A stretch of 64,000 bases of DNA from Pythium myriotylum (taxonomy: Eukaryota; Oomycota; Peronosporomycetes; Pythiales; Pythiaceae). The position numbers were made by a program, and so were the translations under genes. Positions 18,467 through 29,289 of this stretch are shown piece by piece; position 1 is the first letter of the stretch; each line of letters begins with the position of its first letter. The DNA lies in contig JALJCQ010000009.1 of assembly GCA_023091665.1 (NCBI GenBank), positions 3,224,001 to 3,288,000 of the forward strand. Direction: 5' to 3'. The notes below the pieces were generated by a model. That model ran no database searches, was not told the DNA's origin, and saw only the letters and a list, made by a program, of their open reading frames with translations.

Positions 18467-21400
18467 ATGACCGTCGCCGTGACGAACTCCGGTACGTGGC
18501 CGTGCGAGTCCGCGCGTCGGGCGGTTCGGAACGCCCGAGATAGGCCTCAAAGAACGCGAGCGACTCACCAAGATCTCTCTCTCTCTTTTGCTGTAGCGGC
18601 CGGCATCCTCGCGCTGCTGGAAGAGGACGACCACGCGCTCAAGGTGCGTTTTGTGGATCGAGCAGGTAATCTAGATGGGGATTGTGGGGTCGCTGAAACG
18701 AGACGAACGGGATTAGGCGCACGCGCTGCAGAAGCTGAACCAGGTCGTGGACGCGTACTGGGCCGAGATCGCCGACGCGATCCCGCTCATTGAGAGCCTC
18801 TCGGACGACGACCAGTTTGAGCACCGCGAGCTCGCGGCCTACGTCGCGTCCAAGGTGAGGAAGTTGGGTTTGGTTTGGGATTGTGGGAGGAAGAGAAGGC
18901 TGACGACGGGACTAGTGCTTTTTCCACCTGGAAGAGTATGGCGACGCGCTTCGCCTCGCGCTCGGCGCCGGCAAGTACTTTGACGTGAACGTCAAGTCGC
19001 AGTACACGGACACGATCATCGGTGAGCTTTTCTGTTGCTTTCTATGTGGATACGAACTACGTGTGGACTCAATTTGTACCCGTGTCTCTAGCGACCTGCA
19101 TTGACGAGTACATCTCGATCCGCGTCAAGGAAGAGGACGAGGCCGAGAAGACGCTGGACCCGCGCCTGACCGCGGTCGTCGAGCGCATGTTTGAGCGCTG
19201 CTACACGTCGGGCGAGTTCAAGCAGGCGCTCGGTATCGCGCTCGAGGCGCATCGCCTCGATCAGGTCGAGGCCGGCATCCTGCGCGCTCCTGACGCCGCC
19301 GAGATGCTCGCGTACTGCTTCGAGATCTGCCGCACGGTCGTCGCGAACCGCGACTTCCGTCTCAAGGTGTACGAAGTCATGGTCAAGATCTACCGCGCAC
19401 GGTGCCCGAAGGACTACTCGGGCGTCTGCCAGTGTCTCCAGATGCTGGACAACCACCTCGATGTGACCAAGATCCTCGAGCAGCTCGTGCGTGGGTCGGA
19501 TGAGGAATGCCTCGTCGCGTACCAGGTCGCCTTTGACCTTAGCGAGAACGAGAACCAAAAGTTCCTCATGAACATCTACCACTCGCTTCCCTCGCCCAAG
19601 CCCGAGGCCGCGGCCTCCACGGCAGAAGAGTCCAAGGTCGATGCGCCTGCGTCGGCTGCGGTCGCACCTGCCAACACGGTGCCTGCTGCACCGGCCATCC
19701 CTGCTGGTGCCTCGCCAGACTACTGGCAGAAGATCGACCGCCTCAAGCTCATTCTCTCGGGAGAGTTCCTCGTTGATCTCACGCTCGACTTCTTGCACCG
19801 CAGCAGTGACTCGGACCCGCTCGTGATGAAGACGATCAAGACCGCCGTCGAGAACCGCAACTCGGTGCTTCATCACTCGGCAGTGATCGCGCACTCGTAC
19901 ATGAACGCTGGCACGACCACCGACACGTTCCTGCGCGAAAACTTGGAGTGGCTCGGCAAGGCCACCAACTGGGCCAAGTTCACAGCCACCGCCAGCCTGG
20001 GCGTCGTCCACCGAGGCCACGTGCGCGAGAGCATGAACCTGCTGGCTCCGTACTTGCCGCAGGGTGGTGTGTCGCCGTCGCCATATTCGGAGGGTGGTGC
20101 TCTGTACGCCATGGGTCTGATCCACGCGAACAAGGGCTTTGCTGGCCAGTCGAGCAAGTCTTCCATGGAGTACCTGCGCAACGCTCTTCGCAACGCTGGC
20201 GCCGACGAGACAGTCCAGCATGGTGCCTGTCTTGGCATTGGTCTCTGCGGCTTGGCCTCGCACGACTACGAGATCTACGAAGAGCTCAAGAACATCATGT
20301 TCACTGACTCAGCTGTCGCGGGTGAAGGAGCTGGTATCGCCATTGGTCTCGTGTTGCTGGGTGCTGGCAGCGAGCACCGCAACGGCGAAATCCTCAAGGA
20401 CCTACTTGCTTACGCGCACGACACCAAGCACGAGAAGATTATCCGTGGCTGTGTCATGGGTATCGCTCTGATGATGTATGAGCGTGAGGAGCAAGCGGAG
20501 ACCCTGATCGAGCAGCTCATCCGCGATAAGGACCCTCTCATCCGTTACGGTGGCATCTACGCGACGGCTATGGCGTACGTCGGTACGGCGAACAACAGCG
20601 CTGTGCGTCGTCTTCTCCACGTGTCTGTCAGCGATGTCTCCGATGATGTCCGTCGCGCTGCTGTGACGTGCTTGGGTTTCGTGTTGTTCCGCACGCCAGT
20701 TCAGGTGCCAAAGCTTGTTTCGCTTTTGTCGGAAAGTTTCAACCCGCACGTCCGCTACGGCGCGTGTCTTGCAGTTGGTATCGCATGCGCGGGCACTGCC
20801 AAGAACGAAGCGATTCAGCTTCTTGAGCCCCTACTCGATGACCCTGTAGATTACGTGCGCCAGGGCGCGCTCATGGCTCTGGCCATGGTACTGATGCAGG
20901 AGTCTGAAGGCCGCAACTCGAAGGTCGCTGCCATTCGCGCGAAGATCCTCAAGCTTATCACTGACAAGCACGTCACGACGATGACTAAGGTATGGGGTTG
21001 TCTCAAGCCTAGAACTCATTTTGCGTGCCCAGCCTTGCTCACGTTGTGTGTTTGACTTTTAGATGGGAGCCATTCTCGCGCAGGGAATTCTCGATGCTGG
21101 CGGGCGCAACGTTGTCATCTCGCTGCAATCTCACATGGGGTTCGTTGACGTGGAGCATTGATACATCATGCTCAGCATACTAAGTTTCTTTTGTTTGGCA
21201 GCTTTACGAAAATGGCTTCGGTCGTCGGTTTGGCGATCTGGGCGCAGCACTGGTTCTGGTACCCGCTGTTCCACTTCCTTGAGCTGTCGTTCCAGCCAAC
21301 CTACCTCATTGGTCTCAACAAGGACTTGAAGCTGCCGAAGGACTACTCGGTGCAGTGCAATGCTAAGAAGTCGCTCTTCGCCACTCCCAAGCGAATGGAG

Positions 21401-21886
21401 GAGAAGAAAGAGGAGAAGAAGGAGCTCGTTGCGACCGCTGTGCTCTCCACAACAGCAAAGGCAAAGGCACGACAGGCCAAGCACGACGCAAAGGAGAAGA
21501 AGAGTGAAAACGAGACTGCCAAGGCTGCTGCGGCTGCTGAGGAGAAGACCGAGGGCGAAGCAATGGAGGTGGACTCGGAAGGCGCTGCCGCCGCTGACGA
21601 GAAGGCCGCTGCGAAGAAGCCTGCGGCAGCCAAGGAGCCGGCAACGCACACACTCAAGTCCCCTGCGCGAGTGACGGCAGCCCAGGAACAGTTCATGGCG
21701 TTCGACGTGAAGCAGCGATACGTGCCAGTTCTGTATCCGAGCCAGCGAGCGGCTGGCGTCGTGGTGCTTCGTGACACAACGCCAAGCGAGAAGGAAGAGG
21801 TCGAGGCCGTCAAGGCTCCGACGGGTATTGGCGCAGAGGACGAGGCCGAGCCGCCAGAGCCATTCGAGTGGGAGCCTCCGCAGTAG
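18467..21886 (+). CDS. RPN2: 26S proteasome regulatory subunit RPN2/PSMD1
   Basis: Seven exons: 18467-18491, 18597-18643, 18717-18854, 18916-19021, 19092-20989, 21063-21139 and 21202-21886, encoding 991 aa. The small first exons join to MTVAVTNSAAGILALLEEDD, then AHALQKLNQVVDAYWAEIAD, then CFFHLEEYGDALRLALGAGK, the standard N-terminus. The centre carries proteasome/cyclosome repeats such as QHGACLGIGLCGLASHDYEI, IAIGLVLLGAGS and VRYGACLAVGIACAGTAKNE. The C-terminus has FWYPLFHFLELSFQPTYLIG, a KEEKK/EA-rich charged stretch, and ends in FEWEPPQ. RPN2 is the large toroidal scaffold of the 19S base, holding RPN13 and ubiquitin receptors. Human PSMD1 has 953 aa. The splicing of five tiny 5' exons before one long exon is notable. 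Confidence 0.96.
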
Positions 21887-22402
21887 TCGTTGCGTCCTTT
21901 TGGTAGCCTCTTTGATTACATCGTATCTCGTCTGACCCTCCGCTTGACGGTGGCAAGAGAAGTCCAGCCAGACAAGGCCTCACATACAAAAAGATCAACA
22001 ATTCTTCCCCCACCACATTCTTGATGACTCAGCTGCTTGTGCATTCGTCCCTCCATCGCAGATCGGCAGAGTCCTGATCTTCCGGAAGATGAGCCAGGGA
22101 GCTTGCCCTCTCAGGACCAGAAGAATCCTGGCACGTGCACTTGCAGTTGCCACGTCAGTCATTGTCGTTTTGCATTCAGCTCATCTGGTTACGATCGACT
22201 GGCGATTCGCAGAAATCGGAGACCTTGCGCCATGTGATTGGGCGGACGAACGTGTCATCCTTCCCGCACCAAAGACTCTCTTCTGGTCCCTTCCACTAGT
22301 TGGGCCATCCGTGGAAGGGCTCGGCTGGACCAGACCAGTCCGTCACTTTTGGATTCACCCTCCATCGGCGGAACGTCCAGCGAGTAACTCCTCTCGACTG
22401 CA
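21887..22402 (+). other. Intergenic upstream of the molybdate transporter
   Basis: An open frame starting ATG 22089 (MSQGACPLRTRRI) overlaps the transporter start in another frame; it lacks family features and is probably leader or promoter sequence. Confidence 0.4.
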
Positions 22403-23809
22403 ATGGCCTTCGCACAGGCCGAGCTCATGGACGCGTCGGCGGCGTCGCCAGGTATCCGTGACCAGCTGCTGGGCCATGACGCCAAGTTCGACTCGGTCAC
22501 GGGCCCGATGGACGGCAAGCCGCTGCTTCAGCGCATGTTTGTCTTCCTGCGTCCTGGGTGGATCTCGTACATGAAACAATTCGCGACGCTGCAAGAGTTT
22601 TCGGGTGCATTCGGCGACATTGGTCTCTTTTTGCCGCTGCTCACGGCCTTGTCGATCGGTCGTGTGGGCGGTAAGCCCCAGATCGAGTTCGGCCCGGCGC
22701 TCTTCTTCGCGGGCGTGTTCACGGCCGGGCTCTCGCTCTACTTCGCCGTGCCGATCCCCGTGCAGCCCATGAAGACCATCGCGGCTGTAGCCATCTCGGA
22801 AAAGTACTCGAACGAAGAGATCCTCGCGGCAGGCATCCTCTCGGGCTCGACCATGTTCGTGCTCGCGGCCACTAATCTCATCACGCTTGTCGTGCGGTGG
22901 GTGCCTATGGCCGTCGTGCGTGGGATTCAGCTCGGCGTCGGTATCAGCATGATGATGAGCGGCTTCAAGTCGGCGTACGTGCAAAAGCTCAAGCTCACGG
23001 CCGCGACGGCGACCACGTCCTTCTCGGGTAAGGACAAGGGCGAGATCCAGTGGTGGGGCGTCGACAGCGTCTTCGTCTCGTTCGTGCTCGGTGCGCTTTG
23101 TATCATCTTCATCAACAGCCGCAAAGTGCCCATCGCGCTACTGCTCTTCGCATACGGCATGATCGTCGCTATCTACCAGTACTCGACGCTCAAGGACGAG
23201 TACCACCTGCCGTCGCTCAAGCTCGGACCCGACTTTGTCGCGCCCGTCGTGCCTTCCTGGCACGCGTTCAAGACGGCGTTCGTCTACCTCTTCCTACCGC
23301 AGCTGCCTCTCTCGCTGCTCAACAGCGTTGTGGCTGTCGAGAAGCTCGCGAGTGATCTCTTCCCCAAGCACCACGAGCCAGCGGGCGTGCGCCGCATCTG
23401 CTTCAGCATCGCCGGCGGCAACCTGCTCTTCTCGTGGTTCGGCATGCTGCCTGTGTGCCACGGTGCCGGTGGTCTCGCGGCGCAGCACTCGTTCGGCGCT
23501 CGCAGTAGCCTCGCGATGGTCTTCCTCGGGCTCTTCAAGCTCTTCTTCGCGCTGCTTTTCGGCTCCTCGTGCGTCATCCTGCTTCAGAAGGGCATGTTCC
23601 CGCAGTCGGTGCTCGGCGTGATGCTCGTGTTCAGTGGGCTCAGCCTCTCGGCCGTTGGGCTCAAGATCGACAACAGTGACCGTAACGAAGTGCTACTACT
23701 GCTTCTCACGGCCGCTGGCTGCCTCGGAGTCAACACTGGTGCCGGTTTCCTCATCGGCTTTGCTTCCTACTTGCTGCTACGTGTGCTCAAGCACTACCAC
23801 TGGGAGTGA
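22403..23809 (+). CDS. MOT1-type molybdate transporter
   Basis: The product is a 468-aa single-exon membrane protein with about ten hydrophobic helices. Two signature blocks define the family: FSGAFGDIGLFLPLLTALS near residue 75 and PVCHGAGGLAAQHSFGARS near residue 350. IPVQPMKTIAAVAISEKY lies between them. These belong to the MFS_MOT1 branch related to SulP sulfate permeases. It imports or redistributes molybdate for molybdenum-cofactor enzymes; in plants the relatives sit in the plasma, vacuolar or mitochondrial membrane. There is no STAS domain at the C-terminus, as expected for MOT1 and unlike true sulfate permeases. Substrate is inferred from the motifs. Confidence 0.92.
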   Translation: MAFAQAELMDASAASPGIRDQLLGHDAKFDSVTGPMDGKPLLQRMFVFLRPGWISYMKQFATLQEFSGAFGDIGLFLPLLTALSIGRVGGKPQIEFGPALFFAGVFTAGLSLYFAVPIPVQPMKTIAAVAISEKYSNEEILAAGILSGSTMFVLAATNLITLVVRWVPMAVVRGIQLGVGISMMMSGFKSAYVQKLKLTAATATTSFSGKDKGEIQWWGVDSVFVSFVLGALCIIFINSRKVPIALLLFAYGMIVAIYQYSTLKDEYHLPSLKLGPDFVAPVVPSWHAFKTAFVYLFLPQLPLSLLNSVVAVEKLASDLFPKHHEPAGVRRICFSIAGGNLLFSWFGMLPVCHGAGGLAAQHSFGARSSLAMVFLGLFKLFFALLFGSSCVILLQKGMFPQSVLGVMLVFSGLSLSAVGLKIDNSDRNEVLLLLLTAAGCLGVNTGAGFLIGFASYLLLRVLKHYHWE

Positions 23810-23947
23810 GCAGCATCAATTTGCCCTCCATTTTTGCCGTTGAGATCACTGAAAATGTTGAATGATAACTCCAACAACAAATTAAACTGACTACAGTAAT
23901 GGTAATGCACACTTTCAACATGGATGCTCCCGCCTTGAAACTCTTTG

Positions 23948-24676
23948 TCACAGCGAGACATCAAGCTGCTGGCAAAGAGCACGAGCATACAGTCGCTCGA
24001 GATCTCGCCCTGACAACTCCACTTCCTCATCCTTGATCGTGACGCTGCCGTTTGCTCGGAATACTGCAATCTCGTGCTGGATAGTGAGGACGATCTCCTC
24101 GAAATCCACAGGATTCGAGCGCGTCTCTCTGCTCCTCGGAGGCCACACCATCTTTGCTTGTTCAAGATACTTGATGTGGCTGTATTTTAGCATTGCAGTG
24201 GGTAAGTGTTTTCGTGGCTTTTGGGAATCTTACAATGCAACGTACACTGCGAAGAGAGGACCTGGGACTGCGAACGATCCTTGAACGCAACGAAGCGAGT
24301 AGTTGACCTCATCGATCTCTTGAGCAGATACTCGAGCTATCCCACGAACGAGCAACGCAAGGATAAAGAGTGCCGGAAGAAGTTGAAGGCAAGGCCTCCT
24401 GGAGGAACCCGAGCCCTCCTCGGCTTCTAGCGCATCGCAGAGGTCGTTGCGAATCCAGTGGGACACCCATCGCATCAATGCTCGTCGTCCGTATCTGCTC
24501 ACGCGGTCCACGCATCGATAGACAACAAGAGCGTAAAACAGTTGTTGCTCTTGCGAAGAAGTAGTCAGCTCGTTGTGGATCGCAGCCGGCAAGGTCGCGA
24601 CGCATTTGCTGACCACACCAGCCACGCTTTCTCTGTTCCAAGTGTTCGGGATCGTAGAGACGGAAGGTGTAACCAT
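23948..24676 (-). CDS. Unrecognised protein, two exons
   Basis: Exons 24676-24234 and 24179-23948 join across a 54-nt GT-AG intron (donor gtaagatt, acceptor aatacag) to give 224 aa with no frame break: ...PLFAVYVAFHIKYLEQAKMV.... The protein starts MVTPSVSTIPNTWNRES, has a helical region (HNELTTSSQEQQLFYALVVY), one hydrophobic stretch (CLQLLPALFILALLVRG), and a charged end with FRANGSVTIKDEEVELSGRD. I recognise no family. The intron join is the best evidence that it is real. It is convergent with the molybdate transporter. An upstream frame from ATG 24875 could be an alternative 5' exon but no clean splice pair was found. Confidence 0.45.
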
Positions 24677-24876
24677 CGCGTAGAGAGCCTGGAGGGGAGT
24701 TCTGCAGGATCACCAGCGCGTGAAAGCATGTGTCAGTTGCTATGCTTGTAGCTTCGACAGTTGAGATGACAACTTCAACGTGCCCGCTATTACAATAAAG
24801 GATGGCACGAACTGTAGCCATGCTCACTTCACAGCCCAGTCTCAGTTTGGTTTTCACTTGATCGGCCACCGCCATT

Positions 24877-25521
24877 CAAAATAATTGCTGGTTCGCATCT
24901 AACTGAGTTTCTTGAAAGACTCATCGCCGTCGAACACCACGAGAAGATAATTCGAAGGGGAGACACGTTTCGCTTAATGAGATGGTTGACGCAGGTTCCA
25001 AGGAACGAGAGACCTACTCCTTAAGCGACTTTCGAATTTTGAGCAAAGAAAACAATCTTCACGGCCCCACGGTCTAATAACTGCGCTCTCCATCAGCGCT
25101 CCGGGTTCTTGCGTTCTGCGACGTCAGACCCCGAGACGCACGAAGGCAAGCGCCAGATACTCAATCGACGCCACTCCACCTCAGTCTACGAGAACCAGTC
25201 TCAGTCGCCAGAGTCGATCACCACAGATACACAGCTAGACCGTCTCCATCGTCAAGAAGACCCCATGACCCCGCAGATCACACCCACCCACGTCTCTCCT
25301 CGCCACCACCGACAAACTAACACATAAATTCTCCAAAGAATCTTCGCCGCCAAAAGTGTAGCCATCACCAAATCTTGTGAGCAGCTCCGTCCAAAAGGTT
25401 CGATATTTTATCGCCATGTCGTCCGAAGGTTGCGCGAAGGTCGCACGAGAGGCAGTGGGCTCGGGCGCTGCTGAAGAGCTACAGGACAACCCAGAGCGAG
25501 GTCGGTCCATCGCCTCCCCGC
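24877..25521. other. Intergenic, no gene recognised
   Basis: Upstream region of the amino-acid permease gene. Nothing recognised. Confidence 0.5.
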
Positions 25522-27054
25522 ATGCCGCCGACGCGTCTCCGCGAGGCGCAGCGCGCCGCCGCCGCCGCCAGCGCGCGCGCGCGACCGCCGAGCGTCAAGC
25601 CGTCGCCGCCGCGCTCGCCGCCGCAGCTGCTGCAGAGCGCCTACGACACGTACGCCGAGAACATCCACGCCATCTCGGTGCGCGCGAGCAGCTCGTCGGC
25701 GCTGAGCCACTACGGCTCGGCGCCGCAAAGTCTGCACCGGCTCTCGGGCAGCAGCTTCCACGAGAGCGAGAGCGACTGGCGGCTCTCGCTCGCGCAGACC
25801 GGCGTGCATCTCGTCTCGTTCATGGCCGGCTCGGGACTCGTGTTCTTGCCACTCGCGCTCGTCGACCTCGACTGGTACGGCGTGCTCGTGCTCGCGCTCG
25901 CCGGCTGCATCTGCCTCTACACGGCCAAGCTGCTGATTGAAGCCATGGACATTTTGCGCTGGTCGAGCGGAAGAAGCGTCACGTACTGCGACCTCGCGAA
26001 AGAGTGTCTCGGACAGAAGGGGTACTACCTCACGGCCGTGCTGCTCCACGGCAGCTTTTTGCTGAGCGCGACAGGGTACATTGCACTCGTGGCGTCGTGT
26101 ATCACGGGTATGACTGGCGCCGACTATGGTGTCGTGCTCGTATTCGTCGGACTCACAGTCTGGTTCCACGTGCTCGTCAAGTCGCTCAAAGCCCTCGCCG
26201 TGTTCTCGGCCATCAACGTCGGCGTGTGCTTCTGGGTCGAAGCCGTGATCTTCGGCGACGCCATGTACCCGCTCAAGCAGATCGCGCTGGAAGAGTCGGC
26301 GTTCATCTTCGGCACGCCCGACCTCACGAACGCCTCGCTCTTCGTCAAGCTCGCGTACTCGTTCTCGCTGCTCGCGAGCGGCTTCTTCTGCCACTCGGTC
26401 ATCCCGACATTCTACAACGCCATGGCCGACCACCGCAAGTGCAGCACGGTCGTTCTTCGCAGCCAGACCGCTGTGCTTGGACTGCTCTACCTGCCCGTGT
26501 GCGTCGTCACGTACGCAGTTTACGGCGCGACATTGCAAGCACCCGTCTTCTTTAACATGCGCAACCCGGTCGTTCGATACCTCGCGGTCGTGCTCTACTG
26601 CGTGCATCTCCTGCTCTCGTACTTTGTCACGCTCTACCCATTGCAGCGAGCGATCGAGCGCGTGCTCTTCCTCGCCAACGACGAGCAGCGGTTACTCCTC
26701 GCCCCGACTCCGGCCATGCTCGGGCTGCTAAACCACGGCGACACGACCTACCATTCGGACAAGTCGCCTCCGCTCGAGCAGCGTCGCGAGCGAGGCCTCC
26801 AGCTGCTGCTCCGCACAGGCTCCGTGCTCGCGACGGTCGTGTTCGCGTTCGTGTTTCGTCCAACGACCCTCGCTGTCTTCGCCGTGGCCATCGTGCCGGC
26901 CACGACGCTCTCGCTGATCCTGCCGTGCGTCTTTTTCTGGACGCTCTGCACCGAAGAAGCCGGGTGCCTCGACAAGCTCGCGATCGTCGCGATCATCGCG
27001 CTCGCGAGCGTGAGCATGGTCACGAGCGTCTGGGTCATCGCCGTCTCGAGTTGA
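25522..27054 (+). CDS. Amino acid/auxin permease (AAAP) family transporter
   Basis: The product is a 510-aa single-exon protein. It has a 90-residue Ser/Pro/Arg-rich cytosolic N-terminus, then ten to eleven hydrophobic helices starting LAQTGVHLVSFMAGSGLVFL, where the unwound GSG of helix 1 typical of this LeuT-fold family is visible. YCDLAKECLGQKGYYLTAVL is the family's helix 2-3 link, and FFCHSVIPTFYNAMADHRKC is the conserved helix 6 region with H and P. AAAP members carry neutral or charged amino acids with protons, at the plasma membrane or vacuole. Oomycetes have large AAAP families. Substrate cannot be named. Confidence 0.88.
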   Translation: MPPTRLREAQRAAAAASARARPPSVKPSPPRSPPQLLQSAYDTYAENIHAISVRASSSSALSHYGSAPQSLHRLSGSSFHESESDWRLSLAQTGVHLVSFMAGSGLVFLPLALVDLDWYGVLVLALAGCICLYTAKLLIEAMDILRWSSGRSVTYCDLAKECLGQKGYYLTAVLLHGSFLLSATGYIALVASCITGMTGADYGVVLVFVGLTVWFHVLVKSLKALAVFSAINVGVCFWVEAVIFGDAMYPLKQIALEESAFIFGTPDLTNASLFVKLAYSFSLLASGFFCHSVIPTFYNAMADHRKCSTVVLRSQTAVLGLLYLPVCVVTYAVYGATLQAPVFFNMRNPVVRYLAVVLYCVHLLLSYFVTLYPLQRAIERVLFLANDEQRLLLAPTPAMLGLLNHGDTTYHSDKSPPLEQRRERGLQLLLRTGSVLATVVFAFVFRPTTLAVFAVAIVPATTLSLILPCVFFWTLCTEEAGCLDKLAIVAIIALASVSMVTSVWVIAVSS

Positions 27055-27161
27055 CTTCAATACGGTAAATCCAAGCTTCAAATTAACGGTATTTTTGACG
27101 GAATATATTACCTGCAACTGTCTTCACATTGGTAATTTACATTCACCAGCCCGGACCCATC

Positions 27162-28688
27162 ATGCTGCGTCCGCAAATGCTGAGGTGGGCATGCGTCGGA
27201 CGAACGGCGGGCTGTAGAGAGCTCCCCGCTGTGATCCACGGCGCGTGCGTTGGTCGAGATGTAGCGCTGCGTCTGAGCTTCACAATGAGCCGCTCGCGGG
27301 CGGCGACGGCTTCGTGTAGCCTCCGCAATGGCTTGTTCCCGTCGCTGTTCACCCGGTGTGTCCTGTCGAGAAGCATCGCGTCCGTGGCCTCTACGACGCC
27401 TTACAGCGCCAGCGTGGCGACCGTGCACGATGCAAAAGCGAGAGGCGGAGGAGCAGCGCGCGTGCTGGTCTTCGACGGCGACGGCGACCCGACGGTGCAC
27501 GCGATGACACGCGCCGAAGTGCTGCGCATCACCCATGACGCCGCGTTCACGGAGGAGACCGTGGCGCCCGTGGTCACCAAGCGGTCGCCACGCGGCGAGT
27601 CGATCATCGACGTGCAGCGCGTCCACGCACGAGACATCCGGCAGCTCGTGAGCGCCTTCGCCGTGCGCAGCGAGCCGTCGGTCGAAGTTCGCGACCAGGC
27701 CATTCTGGTCAACGCAGGTATGATACTTCTTTTGAAACACGAAGATGTGGAGCGCACGATCGTCATGTTGGTAGATCCAATTCGTGCGATCATCATGCGC
27801 CACCGCTGCCTGGTCTTCCTGCGCGACGACGACCTGACGATGCAGCCGATGCTCGAGGACGTCTTCCATGAGATCGCGGGTTACGAAGACACGAGCGTCG
27901 CCTATGAGTTCAAGTAGGTTTGCCCGTTCTAGTCTGATAGCGTGTTCGTTTAGGTGGTGCGTTGACTGATATTTGGTGTTGGTAGAGCATTGGAGGCGCT
28001 GCTGAATGCGCTTTGTCGTCACTACCACGGCGAGTTCGACCGCATCGCACCGGGTATCACGACCTCGCTGAGTCGACTGGCTGCCGGGCAGCCCAACACG
28101 GGCGAGCTGAACACGCTGCGCTCATTCAAGAACACGATCAACGAGTTTCAGTCGCGTGTGGACGGCGTTCGGCGCGCGCTCATGGCGACCATCAACAACG
28201 AAGAGGACTTGCGGCTGCTGTACTTGACAAAGCTCCACTCGGATCGGTCTTTGTTGGGCAATATTTGGAGCTACGACTCTGAGGAGGCCGAAGTGCTGAT
28301 CGAAAACTATGTGCAAGACATCCACGCTCTGCAAACGAATGCCATGCTGCTCCAGCAACGTATCCAGAACACAGAGACTGTCGTCAAGCTGCGGCTCGAT
28401 GCCATGCGAAACTACTTGCTCGGCGTCAACATTCTATTCTCAGTGGCTGGTATCAGTCTGTCTCTTGGCACATTCACGGTCGGGGTGTTCGGCATGAACT
28501 TGATCTCCGGTTTGGAGCAAGCGCCTGGCTGGTTCTGGGGTGTGACGGGATTCGCGTCTGCGTTAGTAGTAGCCACAGGGGTGGTCACCACGCGCCACTT
28601 CAAGCGCAAGGGCGTCTTCGGATCCATTCGGAACATCGACGAGCCGATCAACAAGCAAACAAGTGTGGATAAGAAGATCGCCAAATGA
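27162..28688 (+). CDS. MRS2/CorA-type magnesium channel, probably mitochondrial
   Basis: Two exons, 27162-27913 and 27986-28688, joined by a 72-nt intron, encode 484 aa. The N-terminus (MLRPQMLRWACVGRTAGC and following) is rich in Arg, Ser and Ala without acids, as in a mitochondrial presequence. The central part has MLVDPIRAIIMRHRCLVFLR and MLEDVFHEIAGYEDTSVAYE, running into ALEALLN, the CorA/MRS2 soluble domain. ENYVQDIHALQTNAMLLQQR forms the stalk helix. Two transmembrane helices follow, the first ending in the channel signature GMN (about residues 420-422, in FTVGVFGMNL). MRS2 channels pass Mg2+ into the matrix. An ATG is used here although a few in-frame codons lie upstream. Confidence 0.9.
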
Positions 28689-29289
28689 GTCTTCTCAACA
28701 ATCGACAATTGGGGATGATGTAGAAGTTTGCTCGTGTATAATTTGTTGGATGATTTATAGGTTTCGATAGGAAAGGTAGAGCTTGAACGACGTCTTCACA
28801 CGATTGCGCATCGATACAAAGACTCACCAGCTTGTAGCATTTTAGACAGCATGCGCATTCGCGTCCGCACTCTCTCGTCGTTTCAAGTGCTTTGTCTATC
28901 TTCTTGTCTGACGCGCCTGATGTATGTGTGCACTCATCCGAGACGTCCGACTTTACTGGGACATGCAGCAGACAGTCAAAACAACTAAACCTCTTTAGAA
29001 ATACGAATGGGATGGCCTCCAACAAGTACGTCGTGCTCCATTTTCTCGTCTGCATCGAAGACAGGTCCTTGCGAGAACTTCAACAAGCCCCCATTGTTCT
29101 CAGTAGTCTGGTCTGCTTAGAAAGTCCATCCATCAACAATCCAATCTGATTGGTCAATCCTGCTTCTCTGATTCGCTAGACCAACTCTATCTCATCTAAA
29201 AAGCGCTTTTCTCAATCATTCTATTGTTCAGTTCGATCTTTTTTTCTCGCTTCCTCCCCCACCTCCATAACTGAACCCACGGAATCGCC
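28689..29289. other. Intergenic before the P450 region
   Basis: No gene recognised. An initiator-like tcaatcattctattgttcagtt followed by T-rich sequence lies at about 29211-29235, 60 bp before the first P450 ATG; it is a weaker match than the one at 11436. Confidence 0.4.

Noticed and set aside
22089..22574. Open frame overlapping the start of the molybdate transporter
   Set aside because: No family features; it overlaps a clear gene in another frame and is probably leader sequence.
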